A stretch of DNA of 64,000 nt. It comes from Dyella psychrodurans. GTDB taxonomy: Bacteria > Pseudomonadota > Gammaproteobacteria > Xanthomonadales > Rhodanobacteraceae. Under the pieces are notes generated by a model, which did no database searches, was not told the origin of the DNA, and was given only the letters and a program-made list of their open reading frames with translations. Made by a program: the position numbers and the translations under genes. The DNA lies in contig NZ_QRBF01000005.1 in assembly GCF_003363265.1 (NCBI RefSeq), forward strand, positions 190,571 to 254,570, given 5' to 3'. This document shows, piece after piece, positions 8,723-18,417 of this stretch (positions are counted from its first letter, which is position 1; every line of letters begins with the position of its first letter).

Positions 8723-10168
8723 ATGTACCGCCCCCACCTCACCTTGCTTGCCGCCAGCCTGATGCTGGCCACCGGACTCGCCAGCGCCAAGGATGCGCCC
8801 ACCACGATTCCCGCGTCCGCCGTGCAGACGGCCATCCAATTGCGCGACAAGGCCATGCATGACGACACCGCCTACAAGGTGGTGGCATCGATGACGACCG
8901 AGGTGGGCGCCCGCCTGGCCGGTGGCGTCAACGATCAGCGTGGTCGTGACTGGATGGTCGCGAAGTTCAAGGAACTGGGCTTCGACAAGGTCTACACCGA
9001 GCCGGTGACCTATCCGCTATGGGTGCGCCGCAGCGAACACGGTGCCATCGTGGCCCCCTTTCCCCAGCCGCTGACGTTGATGGCGCTGGGCTATTCGGCC
9101 GGCACGCCGAAGGGTGGTCTCACGGCGGAAATCGTGCAATTCGCCAGCCTGGATGCGCTGAAAGCAGCCGATCCAGCCAGTGTGAAAGGCAAGATCGTCT
9201 ACATCGGTGAGCGGATGCAGCGCCACAAGGATGGCCAGGACTATGGCCGGATTGGCTCGCCGATTCGTGTCGAAGGCCCCGTGATCGCGCAGCAAAAGGG
9301 CGCCGCCGGTTATCTTCTGCGCTCCGCTGGTACGGACGCCAACAGCCGCACGCCGCACACGGGCGTTACCGGCTTCATGGACCCCGCCAAGGCGATTCCC
9401 GCTGCCGCCCTGGCCAATCCGGACGCGGACCAGCTCGAGCGCGTGCTGGCCTATGGCAAGCCGGTCACGGTGAAACTGGACCTGGATTGCGGCATCGAAG
9501 GCCAGTACACCGGCGCGAATGTGATCGGCGAGATCACCGGTCGCAAATATCCCGATCAGGTGATCGCCATCGGCGGCCATCTCGATTCCTGGGACCCGGG
9601 CACGGGCGCCATCGACGACGGTGCCGGCGTGGCGATTGCCGTCGGTGCCGCCAAGCTGATCCATGATCTGCCGCAGCGCCCCGACCGCACCATCCGCGTG
9701 ATCGCCTTCGCCAATGAGGAAATGGGCCTGTGGGGCGGCCGTGCCTACGCCGACAAGCACGCATCCGAAGTGAACAAGTTCCAGTTGGGCACCGAATCGG
9801 ACTTCGGCTCCGGCCCCGTGTGGAAGATGACCGCCAGCGTGAAACCCGAAGCACGCGGCGCCATCGAGCAGATGGCCAAGGTGCTGGCGCCGATCGGCGT
9901 GGCCTACGACACGCAGCATCCGGGGGGTGGCGGCTCCGACCTATCGCAGATGCACGGCAAAGGCATGGCCGCGCTCAGCCTGGTGCAGGACGGCACGTAT
10001 TATTTCGATTGGCACCATACCGCCAACGACACGCTGGACAAAATCGATCCCAAGCAACTGGCGCAGAACGTGGCGGTGTACGCCGTGTTCTCCTACATGG
10101 CAGCGCAGGCCGATGGCGACTTTGGCTCCGCGCCAGGCGCCTTTGCACACGATGGGGCTGAGGAATAA
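8723..10168 (+). CDS. Secreted M28-family zinc metallopeptidase
   Basis: A 481-residue exported peptidase with a signal peptide (hydrophobic core then ATGLASA, about residues 8-22). A PA-type insert domain lies near residues 125-240. The co-catalytic zinc site of M28 is complete: GGHLDSWDPG (His, Asp), AIDDGAG (bridging Asp), FANEEMG (catalytic and ligand Glu), ESDFGSG (Asp), and HHTANDT (last His). The GGGGSDLSQM loop is typical of the carboxypeptidase Q/aminopeptidase branch. It is likely periplasmic or secreted and releases amino acids from peptides. It is monocistronic, ending at a convergent hairpin. Confidence 0.92.
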   Translation: MYRPHLTLLAASLMLATGLASAKDAPTTIPASAVQTAIQLRDKAMHDDTAYKVVASMTTEVGARLAGGVNDQRGRDWMVAKFKELGFDKVYTEPVTYPLWVRRSEHGAIVAPFPQPLTLMALGYSAGTPKGGLTAEIVQFASLDALKAADPASVKGKIVYIGERMQRHKDGQDYGRIGSPIRVEGPVIAQQKGAAGYLLRSAGTDANSRTPHTGVTGFMDPAKAIPAAALANPDADQLERVLAYGKPVTVKLDLDCGIEGQYTGANVIGEITGRKYPDQVIAIGGHLDSWDPGTGAIDDGAGVAIAVGAAKLIHDLPQRPDRTIRVIAFANEEMGLWGGRAYADKHASEVNKFQLGTESDFGSGPVWKMTASVKPEARGAIEQMAKVLAPIGVAYDTQHPGGGGSDLSQMHGKGMAALSLVQDGTYYFDWHHTANDTLDKIDPKQLAQNVAVYAVFSYMAAQADGDFGSAPGAFAHDGAEE

Positions 10169-10185
10169 GTCAGCGTGCTCGATGC

Positions 10186-10213
10186 GCGCCCTCTCCTTTC
10201 GAGGAGAGGGCGC
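10186..10213. terminator. Hairpin between convergent genes
   Basis: A perfect 11-bp GC-rich stem (10186-10196/10203-10213) with a 6-nt loop, between the M28 peptidase and marR stops. There is no strong T-tract. Confidence 0.55.
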
Positions 10214-10219
10214 AACGGT

Positions 10220-10699
10220 TTACAGCTGCGCGGCCTGCTCACCGGCTTCTTCAGGTGCTTCAAGTGCATCGAGCGCTTGCAGGTTTTCCTTGATACGCGT
10301 CATCACATCCATGGCTTGCATCATTTCTTCGTAAGTGACGCCTACCGTGGACTCACGACGCAGTTCGTGGGCAATCTTCTCCATATCGTCGACCACTTCG
10401 CTGGCCTGCGCGGTGGTATACAGGCGCCAGGCGCGGCGGTCCTTGGGATCGGGACGGCGCTCGACAAAGCCGGCAGCCTGAAGGCGGTCGATCACGCGTC
10501 CCACCGCGATCGGCTCCATCTCAAGGAATTCCGCAAGCTCGGTTTGCCGCAGGCCTTCGCGGTGATGGAGCATCTTGGTGGCGCGCCATTGGGCGCGCGT
10601 CAATCCGAATTTGACCGCGCGCCGGTCGAAGTGTTTGCGAAACAGCAAGGTAATGTCGTTGAGCAGATAACCGAAGGAAATGTCTTCCGCTTTAGTCAT
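10220..10699 (-). CDS. MarR-family transcriptional regulator
   Basis: A 159-residue winged-helix regulator. Residues about 30-100 hold the DNA-binding domain: LTRAQWRATKMLHHREGLRQ, then the recognition part TELAEFLEMEPIAVGRVIDRLQAAGFVERR and the wing with DPKDRRAWRLYTT. N- and C-terminal helices form the dimer interface. The start at 10699 (MTKAEDISFG) is preferred over the longer frame, which runs through the neighbouring gene. It is divergent from the macro-domain gene with only 36 bp between the starts, and a palindrome lies in that gap, so it may regulate itself and its neighbour. The effector is unknown. Confidence 0.9.
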   Translation of the reverse strand: MTKAEDISFGYLLNDITLLFRKHFDRRAVKFGLTRAQWRATKMLHHREGLRQTELAEFLEMEPIAVGRVIDRLQAAGFVERRPDPKDRRAWRLYTTAQASEVVDDMEKIAHELRRESTVGVTYEEMMQAMDVMTRIKENLQALDALEAPEEAGEQAAQL

Positions 10700-10712
10700 G
10701 ATGTGTAGCACT

Positions 10713-10732
10713 CTTGGTGTCACGTAACCAAG
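10713..10732. promoter_or_regulatory. Palindrome in the marR/macro-domain gap (candidate MarR operator)
   Basis: CTTGGT-8 nt-ACCAAG, centred in the 36-bp region shared by the two divergent start codons. Its size and position fit a MarR dimer site; the assignment is inference. Confidence 0.4.
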
Positions 10733-10735
10733 CAT

Positions 10736-11269
10736 ATGCCGAAACCAATGCCTGTTTCTGTCATCCAAGTCGACATTACTCGACTGGCATTGGATGCCAT
10801 CGTGAACGCCGCCAACCCCGGATTGCTTGGCGGTGGGGGCGTGGATGGCGCGATCCACCGGGTTGCCGGTCCGGGCCTTCTGGCGGCCTGCCGTGCGCTG
10901 CCGGAAGTGGCGCCCGGCGTGCGCTGCCCCACCGGCGAAGCACGGCTGACGCCCGGTTTCGCACTGCCTGCGCGTTATGTGATTCACACCGTCGGCCCGA
11001 TATGGCATGGAGGCCATGACGGTGAAGCCGAGCTGCTGGCGCGTTGCTACCGCTCGTGCGTCGCCTTGGCCGTAGAGCACGATGTGCGCAGCATGGCCTT
11101 CCCCGCAATCAGCTGCGGCGTCTATGGCTATCCTCCGGAACAAGCCGCGAGCGTGGCCGTCGCCACGCTACGCGATGCGTTGAGCGCACACCCAGAGCTG
11201 GACGTGCAGTTATGCTGTTTCGACAGCCGCATGGCGGCGATCTGGCAGCACGCACTCAATCAAGCTTGA
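10736..11269 (+). CDS. Macro-domain protein (ADP-ribose / O-acetyl-ADP-ribose hydrolase, YmdB-like)
   Basis: A 177-residue single macro domain. It shows the early Asp contact ([31 protein letters not shown] pattern), the catalytic-loop NAAN and [10 protein letters not shown], and the phosphate loop [10 protein letters not shown]. These match the MacroD/YmdB class, which removes ADP-ribose from proteins and hydrolyses O-acetyl-ADP-ribose. The alternative start MPVSVI is 12 bases downstream. It is divergent from marR, and its last 14 bases overlap the convergent end of batD. No sirtuin or ADP-ribosyltransferase partner is nearby. Confidence 0.92.
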   Translation: MPKPMPVSVIQVDITRLALDAIVNAANPGLLGGGGVDGAIHRVAGPGLLAACRALPEVAPGVRCPTGEARLTPGFALPARYVIHTVGPIWHGGHDGEAELLARCYRSCVALAVEHDVRSMAFPAISCGVYGYPPEQAASVAVATLRDALSAHPELDVQLCCFDSRMAAIWQHALNQA

Positions 11270-12986
11270 AGGGATACAGCGGCGGCAAGGGAGAATCGCC
11301 TTCGGTCTCGCTACTGCGATGCCACACAAAGCCATCTGCGAAAACGTCGGCGAGGTCCACCGCCTTTTCCGCCACGCCTCCGGCGAATTGCTGGCGCTGC
11401 AAGTGCCCGATCGCGTGTCGCTGCCGGTCCGAAGCCAGTGCCTCCTGGAGTTGCCCCAGATTTTGCAATGCCGGACGCTCGGCACGCGCCCAGTCGAGCA
11501 GGCGATGTGCTTGTGCCGCGATGTCGTTGCCGCGCGCCGCTTCGAAGAACGCATGACGAAGCGCACGCATCGATTCGACCGAAGCCGAAACGACGACAGA
11601 CGTCGATGCACGCTTGCTCCGCCGCAACCACAAGAACGTAACCATACTGAGCACCCACATGCCGATGCTGACGATGGCAATCCAGCGCCAGGGCATCGCG
11701 GATGGCGCGGGTGAAGGTGCAGCGTCGACGTGCGCAGCTGCATTGCTGCTTCCTGTCGCAGGCGCAACGGTGGCGGACGCGGTTTGCGTTGATGGCGAAG
11801 GTCCCGCAGGTACTGCATTCGCCGCTGGCAATACCGTCAGCGTGCGAGCAGGAACCGTGGCCAGTTGTTTCTGTCCGCTCTGCACATCAAACCAGGTCAA
11901 GGTAATGGCTGGAATGGTCAATGTGCCGGTCTGCTGGGGAAAGATCGCAAAACTGCGTTCGCGTCGTCCGGTGAGCCACTGCCCATCGTCGTGCGTCGTA
12001 TCGGTCGGTTGATCGGGGTAAACCTTTGCATCGTCGATGATCGGCAAGCTGGGTTCCGGCAGCGCGTCGGCACTCAAACCGGTCGCCTGCACACTCATGT
12101 GCACATTGATCGGCTGTCCGACATGAACCTGGTTATCCGGGGGCAGCCCTTCGACGCTCAGCGAAAGAGATCTCGCGGGCAGCCATGTCGTGCCACCCCA
12201 GTTCGAGGGTGCCGCCTGCACGTCGACGGAAACAGGTGTGGAATCTGCCGTCACCGGCGTGGTGTCACCGAACAGTCCACCCTGACCGAGCAGGCCGCGC
12301 GGATCGTTGGGATCGGCCGGATCGACTGCCTCACCCTGAAACTCGACCGAGGGAATGGTCAGCGTTCCCGCGTGGTGCGGAATGATGGCGTAATGCCGCT
12401 CGACCACGTGATAACGGCGACCGTTACGTTCGGATTCGTAGTCGATGTCATTGCCAAGTTGTCGCACATCGGCGTTGTCCGGGTGCGGATCGGGCAAGGT
12501 GCCGCTGTTCAAATTGACATCGAAAAGAAGACGGACGGTGTAAACCAACTGCTGTCCGACATAGACATGGCCCGGTTCTGTCGTCGTCTCGATGAAGATA
12601 TCTTTATGACTGTTGCTGCTCGCCGAATTATCCGGCGCGCTGACGTGCAAGGTCAGCGGTGCGGTCTGGCTGCCCGCGACGGTGAGCGGTGGTATGCGAA
12701 GATCGCCGACGTGCTTGGGGCGCAAAGCGATGCCAATGATCATTTGCGCGGTCTGTCGGCCGTTGTCTATGGTGAGCGAGCTGTTTTCGGATGTGCCGAG
12801 GACTTCGAAGTCGCTGTCGAGCGCGCTGAGGTCCGGGGTGCTTACACTTGTACTGCCGTCGATGCGCAGATTGAGCGTCACAGTCTCGCCAAGATGCGCC
12901 TCGCCTCGGTCCAGCGTTGCCTGCACACCGCCGGCCATCGCACTCAATGGAAACAGCAGGCACAACAGCAACCAGCAACGACTCAT
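11256..12986 (-). CDS. batD: BatD-family protein (oxygen-tolerance/Bat operon)
   Basis: A 576-residue exported protein: signal peptide ([15 protein letters not shown], about residues 5-19), then several beta-sandwich repeats that open with [24 protein letters not shown], as in BatD. A single C-terminal membrane helix lies near residues 430-452, followed by a cytoplasmic tail. Family members sit with BatA/B/C and are thought to scaffold the complex in the periplasm; biochemical activity is not established. Its start overlaps the preceding BatB/C stop by 4 bp, so it is translationally coupled and the last gene of the MoxR operon. Confidence 0.88.
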   Translation of the reverse strand: MSRCWLLLCLLFPLSAMAGGVQATLDRGEAHLGETVTLNLRIDGSTSVSTPDLSALDSDFEVLGTSENSSLTIDNGRQTAQMIIGIALRPKHVGDLRIPPLTVAGSQTAPLTLHVSAPDNSASSNSHKDIFIETTTEPGHVYVGQQLVYTVRLLFDVNLNSGTLPDPHPDNADVRQLGNDIDYESERNGRRYHVVERHYAIIPHHAGTLTIPSVEFQGEAVDPADPNDPRGLLGQGGLFGDTTPVTADSTPVSVDVQAAPSNWGGTTWLPARSLSLSVEGLPPDNQVHVGQPINVHMSVQATGLSADALPEPSLPIIDDAKVYPDQPTDTTHDDGQWLTGRRERSFAIFPQQTGTLTIPAITLTWFDVQSGQKQLATVPARTLTVLPAANAVPAGPSPSTQTASATVAPATGSSNAAAHVDAAPSPAPSAMPWRWIAIVSIGMWVLSMVTFLWLRRSKRASTSVVVSASVESMRALRHAFFEAARGNDIAAQAHRLLDWARAERPALQNLGQLQEALASDRQRHAIGHLQRQQFAGGVAEKAVDLADVFADGFVWHRSSETEGDSPLPPLYPFKLD

Positions 12987-14953
12987 GGCTCATCTCCATC
13001 GACCGGTTGCGCGCCCATGCGCTCGCGGTATTCACGCTCGAACTTCTTGCGCAGCAATGCGCCCGGATCGTCCGGCACGCGCTGCAAGTCACGTCTCACG
13101 TCATCGGGCAGTTTCGACAACGGATCATCGCCTTCCACGGCACCCAATTCGTGGCTCCTGGGTGCCTGTGTGCCGCTCTTTTCCATCCTTGCCAGCGCTT
13201 GATTCATTTGCTGCTGCAAGCCCTGCTGCGCCTTCGCAGCCTGTGCGCGCTCGGTGGTCGATGCTGCCGCAGGGGTCTGGTTTGATGACAGTTGCCTGGA
13301 TGGATCGTTGGCCTGCTGTCGAGCTTCAGAACTCGACTGCTTGCTGCTGGATTCTTCGCTTTCCGACCCATTCTTTTCACCTTGCCGCTGGCCGTCCTGT
13401 CCTTGGGCTTGCTCGCTTTGGCCCTGCTCCTGCGAACCGCTCCCGTTTTGCTGCTGGCCGGACTGATCGTCCTGTTGACCTTGATTCTGGCTGTTCTGAT
13501 TCTGGCCGGAACTTCCGCTTTGGCCATTCTGCTGATGGCCCTGTCCACCACCCGATTTCTGCTGCTGTTGCGATGACGCATTCTGTGACTGCTTGCGCAT
13601 GGCTTCTTCAACCGTTTTGCGGTTGGCGCGCGCATCATCGTTGTGCGGATCTTCCTGCAAAGCACGATCGTAGGCTTTGATGGCCTCTGGATATTTGCCA
13701 AGTTTGGCGAATGCGTTGCCGAGGTTGTATTGCGCATCGGAACCTTTGGCACGTTCGAGTGCATTCACCGCAGCTGCGTAGTCCTTCGCGCGATAAGCTG
13801 CGGCACCCTGCCAGGCCGGATCTTGCGCCAGTTTCTGGGCCTTGGTCGCATTGCCCTCGCGCAGCGCACTGGCCGCCTGCTGATCGGGTCGTTGCCACCA
13901 ATCCTGCAAACTGCCTGCATGCGCGTTGCCTGGCACCATCGGCAACAACACCAAAGGCAACATAAGGACCCAACCACGACGAAAGGCCATGGCGACAACG
14001 AGCAGCAACGGCAGCAACAGCCAAGGACCTTGATCCTGCCATGCATCGCCATGCAAACCGTTGACCATGGCGTTTTGCTGAGGCAGCTGAAGCTCGGCGT
14101 GCAGCGCCGTGGTGTCGCTACTGTCTCCGCTCATCACCGCATAACGGCCGCCGCCTGCCTGGGCGAGTGCGCGCAAGTCCGCATCGTTGCGTCGCGCCAC
14201 AACCATGTCGCCCTGCTCATTCCGGAGAAAACTGCCGTCCGGTTGCGTAACCGGCGCGCCCTGCTCCGTACCGATGCCGAGCACGGAAACGTGCACACCC
14301 GATGCGAGCGCCTTGCGCGCCGCAGCCTGTGATGCCTCATCGGCGTCGTCGGTGATAAGTACGATCGATCCACGGCTTAGCTTCGCGTTGTGGATCAACT
14401 CGGCACCCTGCTCGATGGCCTGTGCGCCGTTGTCGCCATCGACCGGCATGACGTCCGGCGCCATGGCGTCGAGCAAGTCGTCGAGGCTGTGGGCATCGCT
14501 GGTCAATGGCGCCACCACGAAAGACTGCCCCGCGTAACCGATCAGCGCGTTCAAACCGTCTCGATTGGCGCTCAATAGATCATGTGCCTTGAAGCGCGCA
14601 CGCTCGATGCGGCTTGGCTGCACGTCCTGCGCAAGCATGTGCTGGGAGAGCGATATCGCCACGACCTGCGCCGCGTGGTCGGTATACATGGGCTCGGCGA
14701 CGCGGCTCCAGGTGGGTCCGGACAGTGCCAGCACACACAGCGTCCAACCGGTAGCGAGCAAACCCCATGGCAAACGCGCATGGCGTTCGCCACCACTTAC
14801 CAGATGCGGCAACAGTTCAGCATCGACAAGCTTGCTGAGTTCTCGTTGTGCGGTATGGCTGCGCATACCCAATGCCAGCGCCACGGGCAAACCGAGCAGG
14901 CCAAGCAGCCACCACGGTTGCAGGAAGTGGAAGTGATGCAGCACCTCGATCAT
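12983..14953 (-). CDS. batB: BatB-BatC fusion: VWA domain, TPR repeats and Q/S-rich tail
   Basis: A 656-residue membrane protein. Two N-terminal membrane helices (about residues 9-28 and 52-72) precede a von Willebrand A domain (about 85-290). The MIDAS region reads VAISLSQHM rather than the usual DxSxS, so the first Asp of the metal site seems absent. A helix follows near 300-340, then TPR repeats (DYAAAVNALERAKGSDAQYNLGNAFAKLGKYPEAIKAYDRAL) and a long Gln/Ser/Asn/Gly-rich segment (about 470-600). The VWA part corresponds to BatB and the TPR part to BatC. ATGA overlaps couple it on both sides. Confidence 0.88.
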   Translation of the reverse strand: MIEVLHHFHFLQPWWLLGLLGLPVALALGMRSHTAQRELSKLVDAELLPHLVSGGERHARLPWGLLATGWTLCVLALSGPTWSRVAEPMYTDHAAQVVAISLSQHMLAQDVQPSRIERARFKAHDLLSANRDGLNALIGYAGQSFVVAPLTSDAHSLDDLLDAMAPDVMPVDGDNGAQAIEQGAELIHNAKLSRGSIVLITDDADEASQAAARKALASGVHVSVLGIGTEQGAPVTQPDGSFLRNEQGDMVVARRNDADLRALAQAGGGRYAVMSGDSSDTTALHAELQLPQQNAMVNGLHGDAWQDQGPWLLLPLLLVVAMAFRRGWVLMLPLVLLPMVPGNAHAGSLQDWWQRPDQQAASALREGNATKAQKLAQDPAWQGAAAYRAKDYAAAVNALERAKGSDAQYNLGNAFAKLGKYPEAIKAYDRALQEDPHNDDARANRKTVEEAMRKQSQNASSQQQQKSGGGQGHQQNGQSGSSGQNQNSQNQGQQDDQSGQQQNGSGSQEQGQSEQAQGQDGQRQGEKNGSESEESSSKQSSSEARQQANDPSRQLSSNQTPAAASTTERAQAAKAQQGLQQQMNQALARMEKSGTQAPRSHELGAVEGDDPLSKLPDDVRRDLQRVPDDPGALLRKKFEREYRERMGAQPVDGDEP

Positions 14954-15927
14954 GCCCGCACCATCCACAGCCTTGGCCACAACATTCCGAGCAGCAAGCA
15001 AATCACTGCCGCGGCGAGCGGCACGCGAAACCATTCATGATGCAAGCGCAAGCTTGGACCGTGTTGCGGCATCGGTTCCAGTGCATCGATGGCGCGATAA
15101 GCCTCGGCGAGCTGATTGCCATCCGTCGCGCGATAGAACTGCCCGCCTGTTTCATGCGCCATGTAGGTGAGCATGTCTGCATCGAGATCAGCGGACGGAT
15201 TGACGACGCTGTCCCCGAACAATCCGGGAACGACCATCCTGGTCGCACCCACGCCGATGGTGTAAATGCGCACGCCCGCTGCCTTGGCAGCACGCGCCGC
15301 GTCCTTTGGCGAGATGCTTCCGGAATTGTTCACGCCATCCGTGAGCAAGATCACGACGCGTGCCTGTTCGGGTAAGGTGGCCAGGCGGCGCACTGCCACG
15401 GCGATGGCATCACCTATCGCGGTTTCGGTGCCGGGCAATCCGACCGAAGCGCTTTGCAATTGCGCGCGCACCGCGTTGAGGTCATAGGTAAGCGGCGTCA
15501 CCAGATAGGCGTGCGTGCCAAACAGGATCAAACCAAGTTCATCGCCGCCACGGCGCGAGATGAAATCGCCCGCGATGGCCTCCACCGCGCCGAAGCGGCT
15601 GAGTTGCTGACCGCCCAGTTGCATGTCCGGTGTCTGCATGCTTCCCGAAAGATCGACCGCCAGCATCATCGCCCTGCCGCTGCGCTCTTGCGCCTGCGGT
15701 GGCCCCAGCGTTTGCGGCCGTGCCGCAGCCATGAGCAGGCACAGCCAACCCAGGGCCAGTAACCACGGTGCCGGGGTACGGGCGGGAAAGCGGTCCGCCG
15801 CGTTCCAAGACAGCGTTGCGTGCGGCAGTCGGAGCGCCTGACCCGGCAAGATCGGCTTGAGCGCGCGCCAAACCAGCCACGGTAATGGCAGCAGTACGAA
15901 AACCCATGGCCATGCAAATTCAGACAT
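14950..15927 (-). CDS. batA: BatA-family VWA-domain membrane protein
   Basis: A 325-residue inner-membrane protein. An N-terminal helix (about residues 6-24) and a second (about 55-72) precede the VWA domain (about 85-285) with an intact MIDAS motif DLSGSM near residue 92 and the downstream TDGVNNSGS. One C-terminal helix (VPLAAAVICLLLGMLWP) closes it. It should bind a divalent metal and mediate protein-protein contacts in the Bat complex alongside MoxR. Its start overlaps the DUF4381 gene by 8 bp and its stop overlaps batB by 4 bp. Confidence 0.9.
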   Translation of the reverse strand: MSEFAWPWVFVLLPLPWLVWRALKPILPGQALRLPHATLSWNAADRFPARTPAPWLLALGWLCLLMAAARPQTLGPPQAQERSGRAMMLAVDLSGSMQTPDMQLGGQQLSRFGAVEAIAGDFISRRGGDELGLILFGTHAYLVTPLTYDLNAVRAQLQSASVGLPGTETAIGDAIAVAVRRLATLPEQARVVILLTDGVNNSGSISPKDAARAAKAAGVRIYTIGVGATRMVVPGLFGDSVVNPSADLDADMLTYMAHETGGQFYRATDGNQLAEAYRAIDALEPMPQHGPSLRLHHEWFRVPLAAAVICLLLGMLWPRLWMVRA

Positions 15928-16423
15928 GCCTGGGCTCCGTCAGCTTCGTGCTTCGCAGGGCGGACTGCATCCAGCGATGCACGGCCGCTTGCAAACCGTC
16001 GCGATCAAATTCCGCGCGCGGCCGGTACATGCGGGTTTCGAGCGTCATCAGCATGTCGAGGGTTGCTTCGTCGACCGGCACCTGGCCCAGGATCTCCCGC
16101 CAGCGTTCGCCTTGAACCTGGTGTGCGTCGACGGCGTAGAGACACGCGACACGGCGCAGGAGTTGGTGCAGCGAGGTAGCAAATGCGATGTCGTCGTGCG
16201 GATGATGGATGGATATCGCCTGGATTTCAGCAAGCACGCGAGTACGCCAGACGCGCCTGCGGCGAGTGCGGCGGTAAATGAAAAATGCAGCGGCAAGCAG
16301 CACGCAAAGCATGCCCAAGAGTACCCACCAACCCGGTGCGGGCGGCCACCATGGCGGCGTGGGCGGGAGGTGGATGTCGCGCAACACCAGGTCATCCGGT
16401 CCATGTTGCAGGGAGAGCTTCAT
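15920..16423 (-). CDS. DUF4381-family membrane protein of the Bat operon
   Basis: A 167-residue protein with a short proline-rich N-terminus (PPTPPWWPPAPGWW, about residues 21-34). One membrane helix follows (VLLGMLCVLLAAAFFIYRR, about 35-53), then a basic stretch and a helical cytoplasmic domain with LLRRVACLYAVD and GERWREIL. This layout and its place between DUF58 and BatA are typical of DUF4381 proteins; function is unknown. The ATG at 16423 overlaps the DUF58 stop (ATGA), which settles the start. Confidence 0.85.
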   Translation of the reverse strand: MKLSLQHGPDDLVLRDIHLPPTPPWWPPAPGWWVLLGMLCVLLAAAFFIYRRTRRRRVWRTRVLAEIQAISIHHPHDDIAFATSLHQLLRRVACLYAVDAHQVQGERWREILGQVPVDEATLDMLMTLETRMYRPRAEFDRDGLQAAVHRWMQSALRSTKLTEPRHV

Positions 16424-17352
16424 CGGCGTCCTCCCGCATCGCGCAGCAAGGCAGACACTGCCTCCAATGGATCGACTGCGGTATCGATGATCCTGCACGG
16501 AGCACCCAGCGATTGCGCCATCTGTGCGAGACGTGCCTGCCCGGCGCCCAATCGCTGCTGAAAGTTTTGTCGTTGATGCTCGGATTGCAAGGTGAGATGG
16601 TGTCGCTCGCCGGCATGCTCGATCGGATAGTGACCAGCCGGTGCCATCGTCAGTTCAAGCGCATCGGCCACGACCAGTACACGCACGGCTGTGTGGCGCA
16701 TCATCTCGATCATTCGACGTTGCGCCGCATCGTCCGTGCTCTGGCCGTCGCTGATCAGCAGCACCCGGTTGGCGCTTTGCTGAAGTTTGATGACGTTGCT
16801 CAACGCTTCGGAGAGTGTCTGCGAACGATCGGACGGTGCCGCATCGCATCGTGCGATGGCTCCGCATACATCCAGGGCACCACGCACACCTGCGCGGGGA
16901 CGCTGTAGATGAGCATGCCCGCCAAACGTCATCAGCCCGATTCGCTCGCCAGCTCGTGCGGCATACCACGCCGCGCAGGCCGCGGCCCGCGCCGCTTGCA
17001 CGGACTTGAAACGCACACGCGTCCCGAACCGCATGCTGGCGTGCTGATCCAGCATGATCAACAGCTGACCCTCACGCTCTTCCTGAAACAGCTTGGTGTG
17101 CAGACGGCCGCTGCGTGCGGTAAGGCGCCAATCGAGGCGGCGCACGTCGTCGCCCGGCTGGTACGCGCGCGATTCCGCGTAGTCCATGCCTCGGCCATAC
17201 AGGCGGCTGGTGTGTGTCCCTACGTGTGTCGCGCGACTGTCCTGGGGCGGCAATCTCACATGCGCGACCCTGTTGCGCAGGGCGATCAGTTCCGACAGCG
17301 AGACACGGACACGTCCATCGCCGTCCGCGATGAGTAGAGCACCAGTGTTCAC
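16420..17352 (-). CDS. DUF58 protein (MoxR-associated, VWA-like)
   Basis: A 310-residue cytoplasmic protein with the DUF58 signature region: GMDYAESRAYQPGDDVRRLDWRLTARSGRLHTKLFQEEREG (about residues 54-95). A degenerate VWA fold follows, opening with LLIMLDQHASMRFGT. The strict DxSxS metal motif is replaced by DQHAS. DUF58 proteins occur with MoxR ATPases and are presumed adaptors or clients. Stops and starts overlap by 4 bp on both sides, so it is made in step with MoxR and DUF4381. Confidence 0.9.
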   Translation of the reverse strand: MNTGALLIADGDGRVRVSLSELIALRNRVAHVRLPPQDSRATHVGTHTSRLYGRGMDYAESRAYQPGDDVRRLDWRLTARSGRLHTKLFQEEREGQLLIMLDQHASMRFGTRVRFKSVQAARAAACAAWYAARAGERIGLMTFGGHAHLQRPRAGVRGALDVCGAIARCDAAPSDRSQTLSEALSNVIKLQQSANRVLLISDGQSTDDAAQRRMIEMMRHTAVRVLVVADALELTMAPAGHYPIEHAGERHHLTLQSEHQRQNFQQRLGAGQARLAQMAQSLGAPCRIIDTAVDPLEAVSALLRDAGGRR

Positions 17353-18344
17353 GGCAGTGGTACGAGATCCAGCAAACGATGGATCACCTGTTCGCTGCGC
17401 ACACCTTCCGCTTCGGCTTCATAACTGAGCAAGACGCGGTGACGCAGCACCTCGTAGACGACGGCGTGTACATCTTCCGGCAACGCGAAATCCCGATCGC
17501 TCAACCATGCCTGGGCACGGGCGCAGCGATCCAGTGCAATGGTGGCGCGTGGACTGGCGCCCCATGCAATCCAGCGTTTGAGTTCGGGGCCATAGCGCCC
17601 CGCATCGCGCGTCGCCAACACGAGCTGGGTGAGGTATTGCTCGAGCGCGGGGGCCATGTGTATGGCAAGCACGGATTCCCGCGCGGCGAAAACGTCCTCC
17701 TGCGTCACGATCGCCGTTGTCGACACTGGGGAGTGCGCGGGCTTGGCGGCCTGTTCACGGGCCAATCGCAGGATGGCCAACTCCGACGCGGCATCGGGAT
17801 AGCCGATGGTGATATGCATGATGAAGCGATCGAGCTGCGCTTCAGGCAGTGCAAACGTGCCTTCCTGCTCGATCGGGTTCTGCGTGGCCATCACCATGAA
17901 CAATTCGGGCAAATGCCAGGTGTTGCGCCCGACGGTGATCTGACGCTCGGCCATCGCTTCCAGTAGCGCGGATTGCACTTTCGCGGGAGCACGATTGATC
18001 TCGTCCGCCAGCACGATGTTGTGGAACAGCGGACCACGCTCGAATTCAAAACTGCCCGACTGAGGGCGAAATATATCGGTGCCGGTGAGATCGGCCGGCA
18101 GCAGATCGGGGGTGAACTGCACTCGATGAAAATCGGCCTCGATGCGCCCGGCAAGGGCCTTTACCGCGGTGGTTTTCGCCAGGCCGGGCGCGCCCTCGAC
18201 CAGCAGATGTCCGTCCGCCAGCAAGGCGACCAGCAGGCAATCGATGAGGCGCGGCTGGCCGATGATCTGGCGCTTGAGATCGTCGCGCAGACGGGAGAAG
18301 GCTTGTTGCAAACGCCCTGGGGCGGAGGTTTGGGGCATGTCCAT
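17349..18344 (-). CDS. MoxR-family AAA+ ATPase
   Basis: A 331-residue AAA+ ATPase, likely a chaperone that activates or assembles the VWA partners encoded downstream. Walker A is VEGAPGLAKTT (about residues 44-54). Walker B is VLADEINRAP (about 108-117), followed by sensor 1 in MVMATQNPIEQEG and an arginine-finger/lid region with GASPRATIAL. The MDMPQT start at 18344 has AGGA about 8 bases upstream; longer readings are unsupported. It heads a six-gene minus-strand operon in which every junction overlaps by 4-8 bp. Confidence 0.95.
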   Translation of the reverse strand: MDMPQTSAPGRLQQAFSRLRDDLKRQIIGQPRLIDCLLVALLADGHLLVEGAPGLAKTTAVKALAGRIEADFHRVQFTPDLLPADLTGTDIFRPQSGSFEFERGPLFHNIVLADEINRAPAKVQSALLEAMAERQITVGRNTWHLPELFMVMATQNPIEQEGTFALPEAQLDRFIMHITIGYPDAASELAILRLAREQAAKPAHSPVSTTAIVTQEDVFAARESVLAIHMAPALEQYLTQLVLATRDAGRYGPELKRWIAWGASPRATIALDRCARAQAWLSDRDFALPEDVHAVVYEVLRHRVLLSYEAEAEGVRSEQVIHRLLDLVPLP

Positions 18345-18417
18345 CCGAAAATCCTGTACTACTTCTTGCCGGTACAGACCACGGCGGGATACGAAAGTTT
18401 GGTGGTTTTGGCGCCCT

